Part shown: in pieces, positions 24,677 to 33,721 of the stretch | Layout of the letters: each line of letters starts with the position of its first letter | Position numbering within the stretch: the first letter of the stretch is position 1 | Source of the DNA: Gammaproteobacteria bacterium | GTDB taxonomy: Bacteria; Pseudomonadota; Gammaproteobacteria; RBG-16-57-12 | DNA: 52,593 nucleotides | Direction: 5' to 3' | Assembly (NCBI GenBank): GCA_021647245.1 | Contig: JAKIVC010000024.1 | Span: 1 to 52,593 of the forward strand | Program-made: the position numbers and the translations under genes | Notes under the pieces: model-generated | Database searches by the model: none | Told to the model about the DNA's origin: nothing | Seen by the model: the letters and a program-made list of their open reading frames with translations, nothing else

Positions 24677-25603
24677 ATGAAGAGTTCAATCTGGGCTGCG
24701 CCCTTTCAGAAAAATGCACTATCAGCGGCTGTCTGCCTTGGATTGATTGCGATGGTACCTGCTGCACAGGCAACCATTTTGACCGCCAGCGCTACCGTTG
24801 AATTGCAATCATCTGCTCCGCTAACGGATATGGCAACAGGCCCCTCATCAGTGAGTGTCTATAGCAACGGTGCTGATAGCACAGGCTACGCTTATGGTGC
24901 GGCTTGGGGCAATGACAGTGGTGATATGTTTTCCCGTGCCAGTGGTAATGGGTTCTTTTCTGCTGAGAGTCATATTCAGCAGGCAGTGGAATTTACTAAT
25001 GACAGCGGTACTGCACAGAGCTACTCTTTCGACTTCACCATTAACAGTGGCAGTTTGTGGGCACAAAATTATGCCACTTTTGGCGCTGGTGAGTACGTGC
25101 AGGCGGGTAATGCGGTTGCGATTAAGTTAAACGGTGTAAATGTTTTTACCAGTGATGCAACACTATTGAATAGCGAGGGTGGCATCAATCTCTCTACGAA
25201 CGGTGTGGCACTGGGTAGTTACGTCGCCGGTTCAAATAACTATGGCTGGGGGACTTACACCGGTACGCTGGATCTGGGAATCTTTAATGCGGGTGATACC
25301 TTTCTGCTTGAATATGATATTTTCACTTTTACAGACAGTAACGTAGCGACGCTATCCAATTGTGAGGATGGCTATGGCGGATGGGGTGAGGAGATTGGCG
25401 GAGATAATGAAATATCATGTTGGTTCAACTCTGATGGCTCTTCACGCTTTGGTGATCCCAATGGCATCAATGGTATGCCGATCACAAGCCATACTGTAAC
25501 CGGCACCCCGGCATCGGTTCCTGAGCCAGGTTTGCTGTTTCTGCTGGGTGGTGGCGTTGCAGGACTTGCGTTTGCTCGTAGAAATAGAGCACGTAAGGGG
25601 TAA
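24677..25603 (+). CDS. PEP-CTERM sorting domain protein (copy 2)
   Basis: Tandem paralogue of copy 1, also 308 residues. The signal region (WAAPFQKNALSAAVCLGLIA), the block WGNDSGDMFSRASGNGFFSA and the tail VPEPGLLFLLGGGVAGLAFA are almost unchanged. The central loops and the stretch before GSSRFGDPNGINGMPIT differ. TAAGGAG lies 8 bases before the ATG at 24677; the open frame from 24644 is an over-extension. Probably secreted and processed by an exosortase encoded elsewhere. Confidence 0.92.
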   Translation: MKSSIWAAPFQKNALSAAVCLGLIAMVPAAQATILTASATVELQSSAPLTDMATGPSSVSVYSNGADSTGYAYGAAWGNDSGDMFSRASGNGFFSAESHIQQAVEFTNDSGTAQSYSFDFTINSGSLWAQNYATFGAGEYVQAGNAVAIKLNGVNVFTSDATLLNSEGGINLSTNGVALGSYVAGSNNYGWGTYTGTLDLGIFNAGDTFLLEYDIFTFTDSNVATLSNCEDGYGGWGEEIGGDNEISCWFNSDGSSRFGDPNGINGMPITSHTVTGTPASVPEPGLLFLLGGGVAGLAFARRNRARKG

Positions 25604-25637
25604 TTTTTTCGCGGCACCGGTATGTTGACTATATAAT

Positions 25638-25665
25638 AAAAAAGGCACCATCTGGTGCCTTTTTT
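25638..25665. terminator. Bidirectional terminator between PEP-CTERM gene 2 and the glycosyltransferase
   Basis: AAAGGCACCA pairs with TGGTGCCTTT around a two-base loop, with an A-run on one side and a T-run on the other. It can end both convergent genes. The T-run overlaps the glycosyltransferase stop codon. Confidence 0.88.
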
Positions 25666-26860
25666 ATTGGCTGAGCAGTGCTTCGCAGGCGAAGACTATT
25701 TCATCCAGTTGTTGTTGCGGATCAAACCCTTTGTAGTGCTCTGCAAATTGTTCTGCCTGCTTTTGGCAGGCCTCATCGTTGAGAGTGGATCTGATCTGCT
25801 CAGCGAAATCGGGCTGTTTAGCTCCTCTGGGGTCGATAGAGTGGGCTAGTTTGAAATGGCTTAATTTGCCGGCTAACAGCAGTTGTTCTAGCTGGGTAGG
25901 CAGTAGTAGCAGTGGTATGCCCATCAATAAACAGGCGGCTACCGTTCCATGTCCCGCATGAGATATGACCAGATCAGCTTTTCCGGCAAGGCTTTTTATG
26001 CGAACGGGCTCTGCTGAAAATTGAATATTGTTGGCGCTGTAGTGATCGGTAACGGCACCCTCCACCCCTGAGCAGTGAACAATAAAATTTGCATCGACAC
26101 GGCTTAAGCTTGATAGCAGCGTATCCAGCAGTTTGTAGCGGTTATTGATGTAAACAAATATATTTTTTCGGCCATTTTGTGGCCAATCGGCTTCCACTCC
26201 ACGGCTATCGGTAAAGCGGGGGCCCCAGTAAGCATCCATACTGCGCTGTTCATAGTGATCAAGTTCTGGCAGTGTGCATAAAAAACTCTCCTCCACATCA
26301 AACAGCTGGTGCAAATAATCCAGTTCCGTCGTATCAAAGTGGCGCAATACGTCATTTATGATATCTAATACGCTCTTTTCCAGGTGGAGCAAAAAATCTG
26401 GCTGGGTGTTGAGCCAGGGTGTGATTGGTGGGAGTGGATAAATTGGGGGAGGTGAAGAGAAACCGGTGCCTGAAAGTGCGACGGGTAATTTGAGTGTTTT
26501 CGCTGCAATTAAAGCGGTGGGCGAGTGGTCCGCGATGATTAGCTCGGTAGTGTATTCACTAAATCGCTCTCGCCACTGCTGGACTAGCGGCAGTAGAGAG
26601 TCTGTAGAGTCGTATCCGCAGCGGCTGAGAATGTCAGCATAGCTGATAGTGGGTGAATGATACTTTTTTGTCGGTATCCAGTGGGGGGCTTGCTGCGAGT
26701 TGACTACAGAGGTATCCAGAAATTTATCGGCACTGCGGGTGTCACGCAGTAGTGCCGAGAGGGTGTGCCCTCTGCGGGTTAAGGATTGTGCCAGTGGCGC
26801 GATGGAGGCCAAATGGCCATAGCCAGCACCGAGCTCCCAGCAAAATGTGATATTGGGCAT
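25664..26860 (-). CDS. Glycosyltransferase, UGT/MurG-like (GT-B fold)
   Basis: Predicted GT-B glycosyltransferase of 398 residues. The N-terminal domain begins FCWELGAGYGHLASIAPLAQ, with the Gly/His acceptor-side motif. The C-terminal donor domain has LAGKADLVISHAGHGTVAAC, then LLMGIPLLLLPTQLEQLL, the nucleotide-sugar-binding signature of UGT-like enzymes. Donor and acceptor are unknown. Convergent with PEP-CTERM copy 2. A link to the matrix is possible from context only. Confidence 0.82.
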   Translation of the reverse strand: MPNITFCWELGAGYGHLASIAPLAQSLTRRGHTLSALLRDTRSADKFLDTSVVNSQQAPHWIPTKKYHSPTISYADILSRCGYDSTDSLLPLVQQWRERFSEYTTELIIADHSPTALIAAKTLKLPVALSGTGFSSPPPIYPLPPITPWLNTQPDFLLHLEKSVLDIINDVLRHFDTTELDYLHQLFDVEESFLCTLPELDHYEQRSMDAYWGPRFTDSRGVEADWPQNGRKNIFVYINNRYKLLDTLLSSLSRVDANFIVHCSGVEGAVTDHYSANNIQFSAEPVRIKSLAGKADLVISHAGHGTVAACLLMGIPLLLLPTQLEQLLLAGKLSHFKLAHSIDPRGAKQPDFAEQIRSTLNDEACQKQAEQFAEHYKGFDPQQQLDEIVFACEALLSQ

Positions 26861-26935
26861 GTTGAAGTAGACTCTTTAAGTAAGTATGAAGGGAGTGGTA
26901 TCGCTCGAGGGTATCCAATATTCACTCTATCTTGT

Positions 26936-28603
26936 TTATTGAATTTGCGCCGAGCCAATACCTCTGGGGTCACTTGCCGCTGTCACTTTGTCTGTTTTTT
27001 TATCCCACAAAATAGCTTGCATCCCCCCATATTGATGGTTGAGTTGCTTCATTTCGTGTCCGCGTGCTTGCAGGTCGCGGATCAGTTCATTACTGAGTGC
27101 ACCGGGTTCATACTGGATCTGGTCGGGTAGATATTGATGGTGAAAGCGCGGGCGACTCACCCACGCATCAACTGAGCTATTTTCTGCAAATTCTAGTGTT
27201 GCCAGTAGTAGCATGCTGATAATGCGACTGCCGCCGGGGGTGCCTAAAATGGCCACACGTTCCGCTGTTTCCAGAAAACTCGGGGTCATGCTGGAGAGTG
27301 GGCGTTTACCGGCTTCGATGGCATTGGCTTCGGCACCGACGAGGCCGTAGGCGTTGGGTGTGCCCGGTTTGCTGGAGAAGTCATCCATCTCATCATTCAA
27401 TAAAACCCCGGTGCCAGGAGGTACAAAGCCGGAGCCAAAGGGATAGTTGATACTCATCGTTGCCGAAACGCGATTACCCTGTGTGTCAATGATTGAGAAG
27501 TGAGTGGTATCACGTCCCTCTTCATAATCATCCATGGCTCCTGGCAGTAGTTTGCTGGGGGTGGCTTGACTGGGGTGAATGGCGGCACGCAGCCCGGCGG
27601 CGTACTGTTTGCTGGTGAGTAGTTGCTGGGGGACTTCAATAAAATCACCATCACCCAAGTACTCGGCACGATCACGGTAGGCGCGCCGCATCGCCTCCAC
27701 TATGAGATGAGTGCGTTGAGCACCATCCATGCTATCCAGCGGGTAACCCTCCAGAATGTTCAGCATGGTGGATAAAACAATGCCACCGGATGAGGGCAGT
27801 GCCGCTGAAGTGAGGGTAATGTTGCGGTACTGGCTACGAATCGGCTCTCGTACAATCAGTGTGTAATTTTCCAGATCTTGATGTGTCCAGATCCCCCCCG
27901 CCTGCTGAACACCGTCAATAAGTCGTTTGGCGACATCACCTTGGTAAAAGCCTTTAGCCCCCAGTGTTGCAATGGCTTTAAGGGTGTTGGCAAGGTCGGG
28001 TTGCTTGAGGATAAAATGATCGGTGGGTGGTTGATTTTTCTCAAGGAAGGTGGCGGCCGCAGCGGGTGAATCTTGTAACGCTTTGAGGCGGAATTTAGCC
28101 ATTCTTTGGTAAGGCTTGTCGATGTTAAACCCATGCTCTGCATAACGGATAGCCGCTGAGAGTGACTGGCTAAGGGGGAGCTTTCCATATTGGTTAGCAA
28201 GGTACTCCATGGCTGCCGGTGTGCCGGGAATCCCGGCCGCCAGCGGGCCATTCATGGAGAGGTTGGGGATCACCTCACCTTGCGCATCCAGATACATATT
28301 GCGGTGTGCTTTACCGGGAGCCATTTCACGCCCATCAATCATCCACGCTCTGTTCTGTTGGGCATCATGAATCAACCAAAAGCCACCGCCGCCTAAACCC
28401 GAGCCGGTGGGTTCTACGACCGCTAGCGCGGCAGTTACCGCTACCGCCGCATCAAATGCATTCCCCCCCTGCTCAAGAATCTCTATGCCTGCTTGAGTAG
28501 CCAGTGGGTGGGCACTGGCAACCGCTGCCTGGGGTGGGCTCGCTTGAGCGAGGCAGAGGCCGCTGGCAAAAAATAGAGTGATAAGGCTTAGGGTGCGTTG
28601 CAT
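26936..28603 (-). CDS. ggt: Gamma-glutamyltransferase
   Basis: Periplasmic N-terminal nucleophile hydrolase of 555 residues that transfers or hydrolyses the gamma-glutamyl group of glutathione. It has a signal peptide (residues 1-21, ending CLAQA) and TGSGLGGGGFWLIHD near the start. The self-cleavage and nucleophile site is DTTHFS, with Thr367 starting the small subunit; then NDEMDDFSS, RPLSSMTP and GTPGGSRI. All key motifs are present. It lies 75 bases upstream of the glycosyltransferase on the same strand. Confidence 0.95.
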   Translation of the reverse strand: MQRTLSLITLFFASGLCLAQASPPQAAVASAHPLATQAGIEILEQGGNAFDAAVAVTAALAVVEPTGSGLGGGGFWLIHDAQQNRAWMIDGREMAPGKAHRNMYLDAQGEVIPNLSMNGPLAAGIPGTPAAMEYLANQYGKLPLSQSLSAAIRYAEHGFNIDKPYQRMAKFRLKALQDSPAAAATFLEKNQPPTDHFILKQPDLANTLKAIATLGAKGFYQGDVAKRLIDGVQQAGGIWTHQDLENYTLIVREPIRSQYRNITLTSAALPSSGGIVLSTMLNILEGYPLDSMDGAQRTHLIVEAMRRAYRDRAEYLGDGDFIEVPQQLLTSKQYAAGLRAAIHPSQATPSKLLPGAMDDYEEGRDTTHFSIIDTQGNRVSATMSINYPFGSGFVPPGTGVLLNDEMDDFSSKPGTPNAYGLVGAEANAIEAGKRPLSSMTPSFLETAERVAILGTPGGSRIISMLLLATLEFAENSSVDAWVSRPRFHHQYLPDQIQYEPGALSNELIRDLQARGHEMKQLNHQYGGMQAILWDKKTDKVTAASDPRGIGSAQIQ

Positions 28604-28787
28604 GGCATTTCCTGGTTTATGTTGTGGTAGATAACACGGTAGTTTATGGCTCTTTCTGCTATTTGGGTGGCAGAGTTATTTGGCCTGTATTCATCCAGCT
28701 CTGTACAATAGATTCTCACACGTGAGTTGCGTTGTACTCAACCGTTATGTTGTCAGTCAGCTAATGGTCGCGGTAACTTATAAGGGG

Positions 28788-29270
28788 ATGGTATTGAAGC
28801 GATTAGTGAAATGGATGCTCTGGGGTGTCGTCCTGCATGGCTTGCTATCCGTTGCGACTGCGGCGCAGCCACCGGACTGGAACGATGCCGCGATTGAGTG
28901 GAATGGTTACACCCAGGGCATGAAGATTGCGAAACAGAATAATAGACCGGTCATGATGATTTTTTATGCTGATTGGTGCCCTACCTGCCACGCTTATAAA
29001 AACATCTTTTACAAGCCATCGGTGATCTCTTTAGCTAAAAAACTGGTAATGATTAAGGTGAATGTGGATCAATATCCTCAGCTCAGTCAGCAGTTTGAAT
29101 ATGACGGTAGCTATGTGCCACGCACTTTTGTGATGAGTGGCGACGGGGTGTTGTTCGATGCCTTGTATTCAGAAAAACGCTATAAATATTTTATCAAATC
29201 ACAGGATGTTGAGCGTTTTGAAAAATTGATGGCGGCGGCTTTGGCGCAGGCGGGTCAAAAGAGCCGCTAA
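28788..29270 (+). CDS. Thioredoxin-like protein, exported
   Basis: Thioredoxin-fold protein of about 160 residues with an N-terminal signal (LVKWMLWGVVLHGLLSVATAAQ). The redox motif is WCPTC in FYADWCPTCHAYKNIFYK, with the cis-proline region YVPRTFVM. It probably reduces or shuffles disulfides in the periplasm, like SoxW or DsbD-C-terminal-like proteins. Start choice is open: the frame runs from 28680, but ATG 28788 or TTG 28794 (with AAGGGG upstream) gives a proper signal peptide. Confidence 0.82.
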   Translation: MVLKRLVKWMLWGVVLHGLLSVATAAQPPDWNDAAIEWNGYTQGMKIAKQNNRPVMMIFYADWCPTCHAYKNIFYKPSVISLAKKLVMIKVNVDQYPQLSQQFEYDGSYVPRTFVMSGDGVLFDALYSEKRYKYFIKSQDVERFEKLMAAALAQAGQKSR

Positions 29271-29327
29271 CGCACACTTCAAGTGCTGAAAGCACACACC
29301 ATCAAAGAATATTTAGTCTCTAATGCG

Positions 29328-29567
29328 CTATTTTATCAGCAGGTTATATATTTCGTCCTTGAGTGCCAGGCACTGCTTCTTTTTATTCTCAGTATATTCA
29401 TCAGAGGGTGTTTCGATCTGCTGTTCGATACGATAAATCTCTTTAGCTACCGCCTCATATTCCGATACCAATTTGGAAAAGTGCATATTGCTGGATTTTA
29501 ATTGGTGGATCTTATCTTTGAATTTTGGAAATTCAGCGGCAAGGTCAGAGTGGTGTTCACCAAACAT
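29328..29567 (-). CDS. DUF465 (YdcH-like) protein
   Basis: Small helical protein of 79 residues of the YdcH/DUF465 family. It begins MFGEHHSDLAAEFPKFKDKI and continues HQLKSSNMHFSKLVSEYEAV, a long coiled-coil hairpin. The function is unknown. GGAG lies just upstream on the minus strand. An open frame on the other strand (29283-29501) is a shadow. Confidence 0.85.
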   Translation of the reverse strand: MFGEHHSDLAAEFPKFKDKIHQLKSSNMHFSKLVSEYEAVAKEIYRIEQQIETPSDEYTENKKKQCLALKDEIYNLLIK

Positions 29568-29708
29568 GGTGTGCTCCTTTTAGTTAGCATTATGAATTGT
29601 GTTTAGGTTGTGTCTCTCTACCTTTAAAGTATGGACCTATCTGCTCTGTTTTGACAGGCGTTAAATGAGTTTATGGATGCTTTTTAATGCAATATAAAGG
29701 TGTGCTTT

Positions 29709-30212
29709 TTACGCGGTTTCGGGGTAGTTTATTCCAACCACATAGAGCTGTTTTTCTCCTTGGGGTGTGGTGACGTTTATCTCATCATCTAGGCACTTTT
29801 TTAACAGGGCACGGGCCATGGGAGAATCTACACTAATACGGCCAGATGCGGGGTCAATCTCATCGGGCCCAACAATTTGATAGCGTACCTGTTCTCCGTC
29901 AAGATCTTCCACGCTGACCCATGCACCAAAGAATATTCGATTTTTGTCAGCAGGGGTGTGGTGCACAACGGTAAGTGCAGGCAGGCGCTGTTGTAAGTAG
30001 CGGATACGCCGGTCAATACCGCGTAGCTCTTTTTTGCGATAGATGTACTCGGCGTTTTCAGAGCGGTCTCCCTCGGCAGCGGCAGCAGCCAGGGCCACCG
30101 TAACATCGGCGCGCCGTTTCCAAATGGATTTCAACTCGTCCTGTAATACTCGGTAGCCTGCGGGGGTGATGTAGAGAGATGTTTTTTGCATGGGTGGTCG
30201 GTATCGAGGCAT
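29709..30212 (-). CDS. greB: Transcription elongation factor GreB
   Basis: Gre-family factor of 167 residues that reaches into the RNA polymerase secondary channel and stimulates cleavage of backtracked RNA. It has an N-terminal coiled coil with the acidic tip EGDRSENAEYIYRKKELRGID and a C-terminal FKBP-like domain (RIFFGAWVSVEDLDGEQVRY, SPMARALLKK). The motif and length favour GreB over GreA. An in-frame ATG seven codons in is an alternative start. Confidence 0.92.
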   Translation of the reverse strand: MPRYRPPMQKTSLYITPAGYRVLQDELKSIWKRRADVTVALAAAAAEGDRSENAEYIYRKKELRGIDRRIRYLQQRLPALTVVHHTPADKNRIFFGAWVSVEDLDGEQVRYQIVGPDEIDPASGRISVDSPMARALLKKCLDDEINVTTPQGEKQLYVVGINYPETA

Positions 30213-30290
30213 GGCTTTAGCTCTGTTCTCAGGTGGTTTGAAAAAGCTGAGTGGTTATTTTACGGCAATACAGATAATAATGGGTGAATT

Positions 30291-31055
30291 ATGGGCTCCA
30301 CTGCAAATGTATTAGAGAAACTTAAGCAAAATTTCATCAGTGAACTGCCCGAAAAAATCGATGCTATCGAAGAGCATATTCTTGCTTGCAGCGAGGGTGA
30401 TGATTTTGAGGCAAGCTTTCAGGAGGCTTATCGGAAAACCCACTCACTCAAAGGGATTGGTGGAACGTTTGGTGTGCCCGTTATTACATCGATATGCCAC
30501 CAGTTAGAAGATGTTTTAACGCTATGGGATAAAGAGTCTCTTGGCATGGCGGGGCCACATCAAAGCCGCTGCTTGGATTATGTCGACCTGCTTCGCCAAT
30601 CACACGAAGTGCTGCGGGAAGGCGGGGGTGATTTTGAGGCTGTTCGCGAGCACCTGCGTCAGTTTCAAAAAGAGGACTGTAAAAATAAACTGCGGGTGCT
30701 GTTAGTCGATGGCTCTCGCACTACCCGTGAAATCTGTAAAAAAACCATCGCCCCCTATCATGTCGAAATTGTTGAAATGTCGGATGGTTATGAGGCGTTG
30801 GGACGATTATTGAATGAACATTTTGATGTGCTGATTGCCAGTAAAGAGATTGGCTTGCTGAGTGGCCAGATGTTGATATCCATTGTCTCTGGGCTAGCCC
30901 TGGATAAGCGTGATATGAAAACGATTATGATTACCTCTTCTAACAAAAACCTCCACTCAACACATCAAGCGACCCCCACCTTGGTGGTGAAAAAAGGGGT
31001 TGCGATGATTGGCGAGCTGGAGGCTCAGTTTGATGCTATTTCTAATCGCAAGTAA
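30291..31055 (+). CDS. Hpt domain fused to a degenerate receiver domain
   Basis: Two-domain signalling protein of 254 residues. Residues about 1-115 form an Hpt domain with the phospho-His site in AYRKTHSLKGIGGTFG. Residues about 133-250 look like a CheY-type receiver (KLRVLLVDGSRTTREICKK). The acidic pair is Asp-Gly rather than Asp-Asp, and the phospho-Asp position in FDVLIASKEIG is Ser. Thr/Ser (MITSS) and Lys (VVKKG) are still present. It is probably a phosphotransfer protein with a non-phosphorylatable receiver. No kinase gene is adjacent. Confidence 0.82.
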   Translation: MGSTANVLEKLKQNFISELPEKIDAIEEHILACSEGDDFEASFQEAYRKTHSLKGIGGTFGVPVITSICHQLEDVLTLWDKESLGMAGPHQSRCLDYVDLLRQSHEVLREGGGDFEAVREHLRQFQKEDCKNKLRVLLVDGSRTTREICKKTIAPYHVEIVEMSDGYEALGRLLNEHFDVLIASKEIGLLSGQMLISIVSGLALDKRDMKTIMITSSNKNLHSTHQATPTLVVKKGVAMIGELEAQFDAISNRK

Positions 31056-31093
31056 ACGAGTTGAGAAGGCGCACTCCCAGTTGAAGCGGCGGT

Positions 31094-31582
31094 TTAGTGA
31101 TCGTGCGAACAGTCGCCACTATGAACATGTCCGTGGGAGATCTCCTCCTCAGTCGCTTCACGAATATCGATCACATTAACTGCAAAATTAAGCGCGGTAC
31201 CCGCAAGCGGGTGATTGCCATCGACGGTGACCGTTTTATCATCAATTTCAGTTACCGTGACCACAACCATTTGCCCTTCAGCTGACTGAGCGTGAAATTG
31301 CATACCCACCGTAATCTCTTGATCGGTTTCAAACATCTCACAGGGCACTTTCTGTATTAACTCTTTGAGGTGCTCGCCATACCCTTGCTCTGGCTCAACG
31401 TGAACAGTTAATTCATCACCCGTATTTTTTCCTGCTAGCGCATTCTCCAGGCCGGGCACGATGTTACTGGCGCCATGAAGGTAGGTGAAGTCACCACGCC
31501 CCTCCGAGCTATCCAGTACAGTGCCCTGGTCATTGGTCAGGGTGTAGTCGAGGGTGACCGCACAGTTGTCAGTGATTTTCAT
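31094..31582 (-). CDS. slyD: FKBP-type peptidyl-prolyl isomerase SlyD
   Basis: Cytoplasmic prolyl isomerase and chaperone of 162 residues. FKBP domain (DYTLTNDQGTVLDSSEGRGD, LHGASNIVPGLENALAG) with the inserted IF domain (about residues 70-120), then NHPLAGTALNFAVNV. The tail is short but His/Cys-bearing (HGHVHSGDCSHDH), so it can bind nickel. It lies downstream of purE-purK on the same strand. Confidence 0.94.
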   Translation of the reverse strand: MKITDNCAVTLDYTLTNDQGTVLDSSEGRGDFTYLHGASNIVPGLENALAGKNTGDELTVHVEPEQGYGEHLKELIQKVPCEMFETDQEITVGMQFHAQSAEGQMVVVTVTEIDDKTVTVDGNHPLAGTALNFAVNVIDIREATEEEISHGHVHSGDCSHDH

Positions 31583-31641
31583 AAGTGGATCCTTTTGTTC
31601 AGTGGAGAGGTTTACAGGGTTGATTAATAGGGGCAGTCACA

Positions 31642-32718
31642 CTAAAGCTGCGATTGCAGCGCTTCAAACTGTTGATCAAAGTGTAGCTTATCCTCACAGC
31701 AGAGGTTGATGTGGCCAATTTTACGCCCATCGCGTGCTGCTTTGTCATACAGGTGCAGGTGTACGTCTGGTAGGGATAGTATGCTATTAATGTTCGGTAG
31801 CTCGCCGATTATGTTTAGCATGGCGATATGCCCTAGTGGGCGGGTGCTACCCAGTGGCAGGCCGCACACCGCACGCAGGTGATTCTCAAACTGGCAACAT
31901 ACCGCACCATCTTGTGTCCAGTGTCCCGAGTTGTGTACCCGAGGGGCAAACTCGTTAGCCAGCAAGTGATCACCCACCTGAAACAGTTCCAAAGCCAGAA
32001 CCCCCACGTAATTCATCTCATTAAGTAGCTTGTTAACATGCCGTTCCGCTAGCGCCTGTAGTGGGTCATTCTGCCGGATAATTGAAGTGTGTAAAACACC
32101 TTTTTTATGGTTGTTTTCGGTCAGTGGATAGCAGCTTGTCTCACCCGTACGGCTGCGTACCGCAATGATGGAAAACTCTCGGTCAAAGGGGACGAACCCC
32201 TCCACAATGGCGGGTTTTCCCGCAATGGCTTGCCACCCCTTTGGAATATCAGCCGCACTGTCTAACCGTGCTTGCCCTTTGCCATCGTACCCCTCACGAC
32301 GGGTTTTAAGGATGGCGGGAAAGCCGAGGCTCTCCATGGCCTGCTCCAGGTCATCCAGTGTGTTCACTCTGTTATAGGGTGCCGTGGGGATGTTAAGGTG
32401 ATTGAAAATCCTTTTCTCATTGAGGCGATCTTGAGTGACAGCCAGCGCTTTGGCGGGGGGGTAGCAGGGGATCTTGTTTGAAAGCAGGGTGACACTATCG
32501 GCGGGTATGTTTTCGAACTCAAAAGTGACCACGTCGGCTTTATCGGCCAGCTCTGATAGCAGGCGTTCATCATCATAAGCACCCAGCAGCTGTTCGGTCA
32601 CCGCTGCGGAGCAGGCATCTTTTGCGGGTTCGAGAGTGATAAATTTCAGACCTAACGGGTGGCCTGCCAATGCCAGCATACGTGCCAGTTGTCCACCGCC
32701 CAAAATACCCACAACCAT
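31642..32718 (-). CDS. purK: N5-carboxyaminoimidazole ribonucleotide synthase PurK
   Basis: ATP-grasp enzyme of 358 residues that makes N5-CAIR from AIR, ATP and bicarbonate in purine synthesis. N-terminal MVVGILGGGQLARMLALAG, ATP-grasp core KTRREGYDGKGQARLDSAAD and NEFAPRVHNSGHWTQDG, which binds metal and substrate. It begins 3 bases after the purE stop, so the pair is translated together. Confidence 0.97.
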   Translation of the reverse strand: MVVGILGGGQLARMLALAGHPLGLKFITLEPAKDACSAAVTEQLLGAYDDERLLSELADKADVVTFEFENIPADSVTLLSNKIPCYPPAKALAVTQDRLNEKRIFNHLNIPTAPYNRVNTLDDLEQAMESLGFPAILKTRREGYDGKGQARLDSAADIPKGWQAIAGKPAIVEGFVPFDREFSIIAVRSRTGETSCYPLTENNHKKGVLHTSIIRQNDPLQALAERHVNKLLNEMNYVGVLALELFQVGDHLLANEFAPRVHNSGHWTQDGAVCCQFENHLRAVCGLPLGSTRPLGHIAMLNIIGELPNINSILSLPDVHLHLYDKAARDGRKIGHINLCCEDKLHFDQQFEALQSQL

Positions 32719-32721
32719 GGT

Positions 32722-33228
32722 TTATACCTCGCGGGGATCAGCGTTGTTCAGTACGTTCTCGGTCTGTCTGGCACGAAACTGCTCTAGCGCTTCACGGAAA
32801 GGGGGGTATTTATTGCCCAGGATGGATGCAGAGAGCAAGCCAGCATTAATCGCACCGGCACGGCCAATGGCCAGTGTGCCAACCGGAATCCCGCCAGGCA
32901 TTTGAGCGATAGAGAGTAGCGAATCCATACCGTTGAGTGCTTTGGATTGTACCGGCACACCCAATACAGGTAATGAAGTCTTGGCCGCAACCATGCCGGG
33001 CAGGTGTGCTGCGCCGCCGGCCCCGGCAATAATCACTTCAATACCGCGACCTATCGCCTCTTCAGCATAACTGAACAGCTTGTCGGGGGTGCGATGCGCC
33101 GAAACCACATCCACTTCATAAGGGATATTCAGCTGTTCCAGCGTATCCGCTGCATTTTTCATGGTATCCCAGTCAGAAGTTGAACCCATGATGATGCCGA
33201 CCAGCGGCTTTTTTTCTGTTGATGCCAT
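32722..33228 (-). CDS. purE: N5-carboxyaminoimidazole ribonucleotide mutase PurE
   Basis: Class I PurE of 168 residues that converts N5-CAIR to CAIR. Motifs: [29 protein letters not shown] with the catalytic His, and [17 protein letters not shown]. The open frame extends to 33279, but the ATG at 33228 ([11 protein letters not shown]) follows AGGG at 7 bases and matches the family. Operon purE-purK. Confidence 0.97.
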   Translation of the reverse strand: MASTEKKPLVGIIMGSTSDWDTMKNAADTLEQLNIPYEVDVVSAHRTPDKLFSYAEEAIGRGIEVIIAGAGGAAHLPGMVAAKTSLPVLGVPVQSKALNGMDSLLSIAQMPGGIPVGTLAIGRAGAINAGLLSASILGNKYPPFREALEQFRARQTENVLNNADPREV

Positions 33229-33406
33229 TGTCATACCCTGCAAATGCTGTTGCCAATGGATGGCGGTTGAATTGACCATTGTACACCAGAAACGAGATGA
33301 TCGGCAGGGGCTATCCGGGGATTAGGGTGATGGGTTGCTTAACAGCTAAAACCTTGGTAAAAAGCAGATATAGAACGGTGTAGAGTTATTCGATAAGGGG
33401 TTAGGT

Positions 33407-33709
33407 ATGAAACTGTTTCGCGCTGTCAGTTTGATTGAAGGGTGCTCATTTCTTTTGTTGCTGTTTATTGCCATGCCAATGAAATACTATTTTGGTATGC
33501 CAGAGGCTGTTTCGTTAGCCGGCATGGTTCATGGCATTCTGTTTGTTGTATACACAATGCTCTCGCTTTCGCTGGCACAAAAGTATGGCTGGAGCACGGG
33601 TGAGTGGAGCGTGGTGTTGATTGCCGGCATGTTTCCGTTTGGATTTTTGATGATTGATGGTCGCCTTAAACGCGCCGGCAAGGCCGAGCTGGTTACTGAT
33701 GCCGCATAA
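33407..33709 (+). CDS. DUF3817 family membrane protein
   Basis: Small integral membrane protein of 100 residues with three hydrophobic helices: RAVSLIEGCSFLLLLFIAMP, VSLAGMVHGILFVVYTMLSL and VVLIAGMFPFGFLMIDGRL. The EG and HG positions are typical of DUF3817. The function is unknown. It is divergent from purE and 12 bases before cmoM. Confidence 0.82.
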   Translation: MKLFRAVSLIEGCSFLLLLFIAMPMKYYFGMPEAVSLAGMVHGILFVVYTMLSLSLAQKYGWSTGEWSVVLIAGMFPFGFLMIDGRLKRAGKAELVTDAA

Positions 33710-33721
33710 CCACCCCCTGTA

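Noticed and set aside
29283-29501. Open frame on the + strand after the thioredoxin-like gene
   Set aside because: It is the shadow of the DUF465 gene on the other strand.
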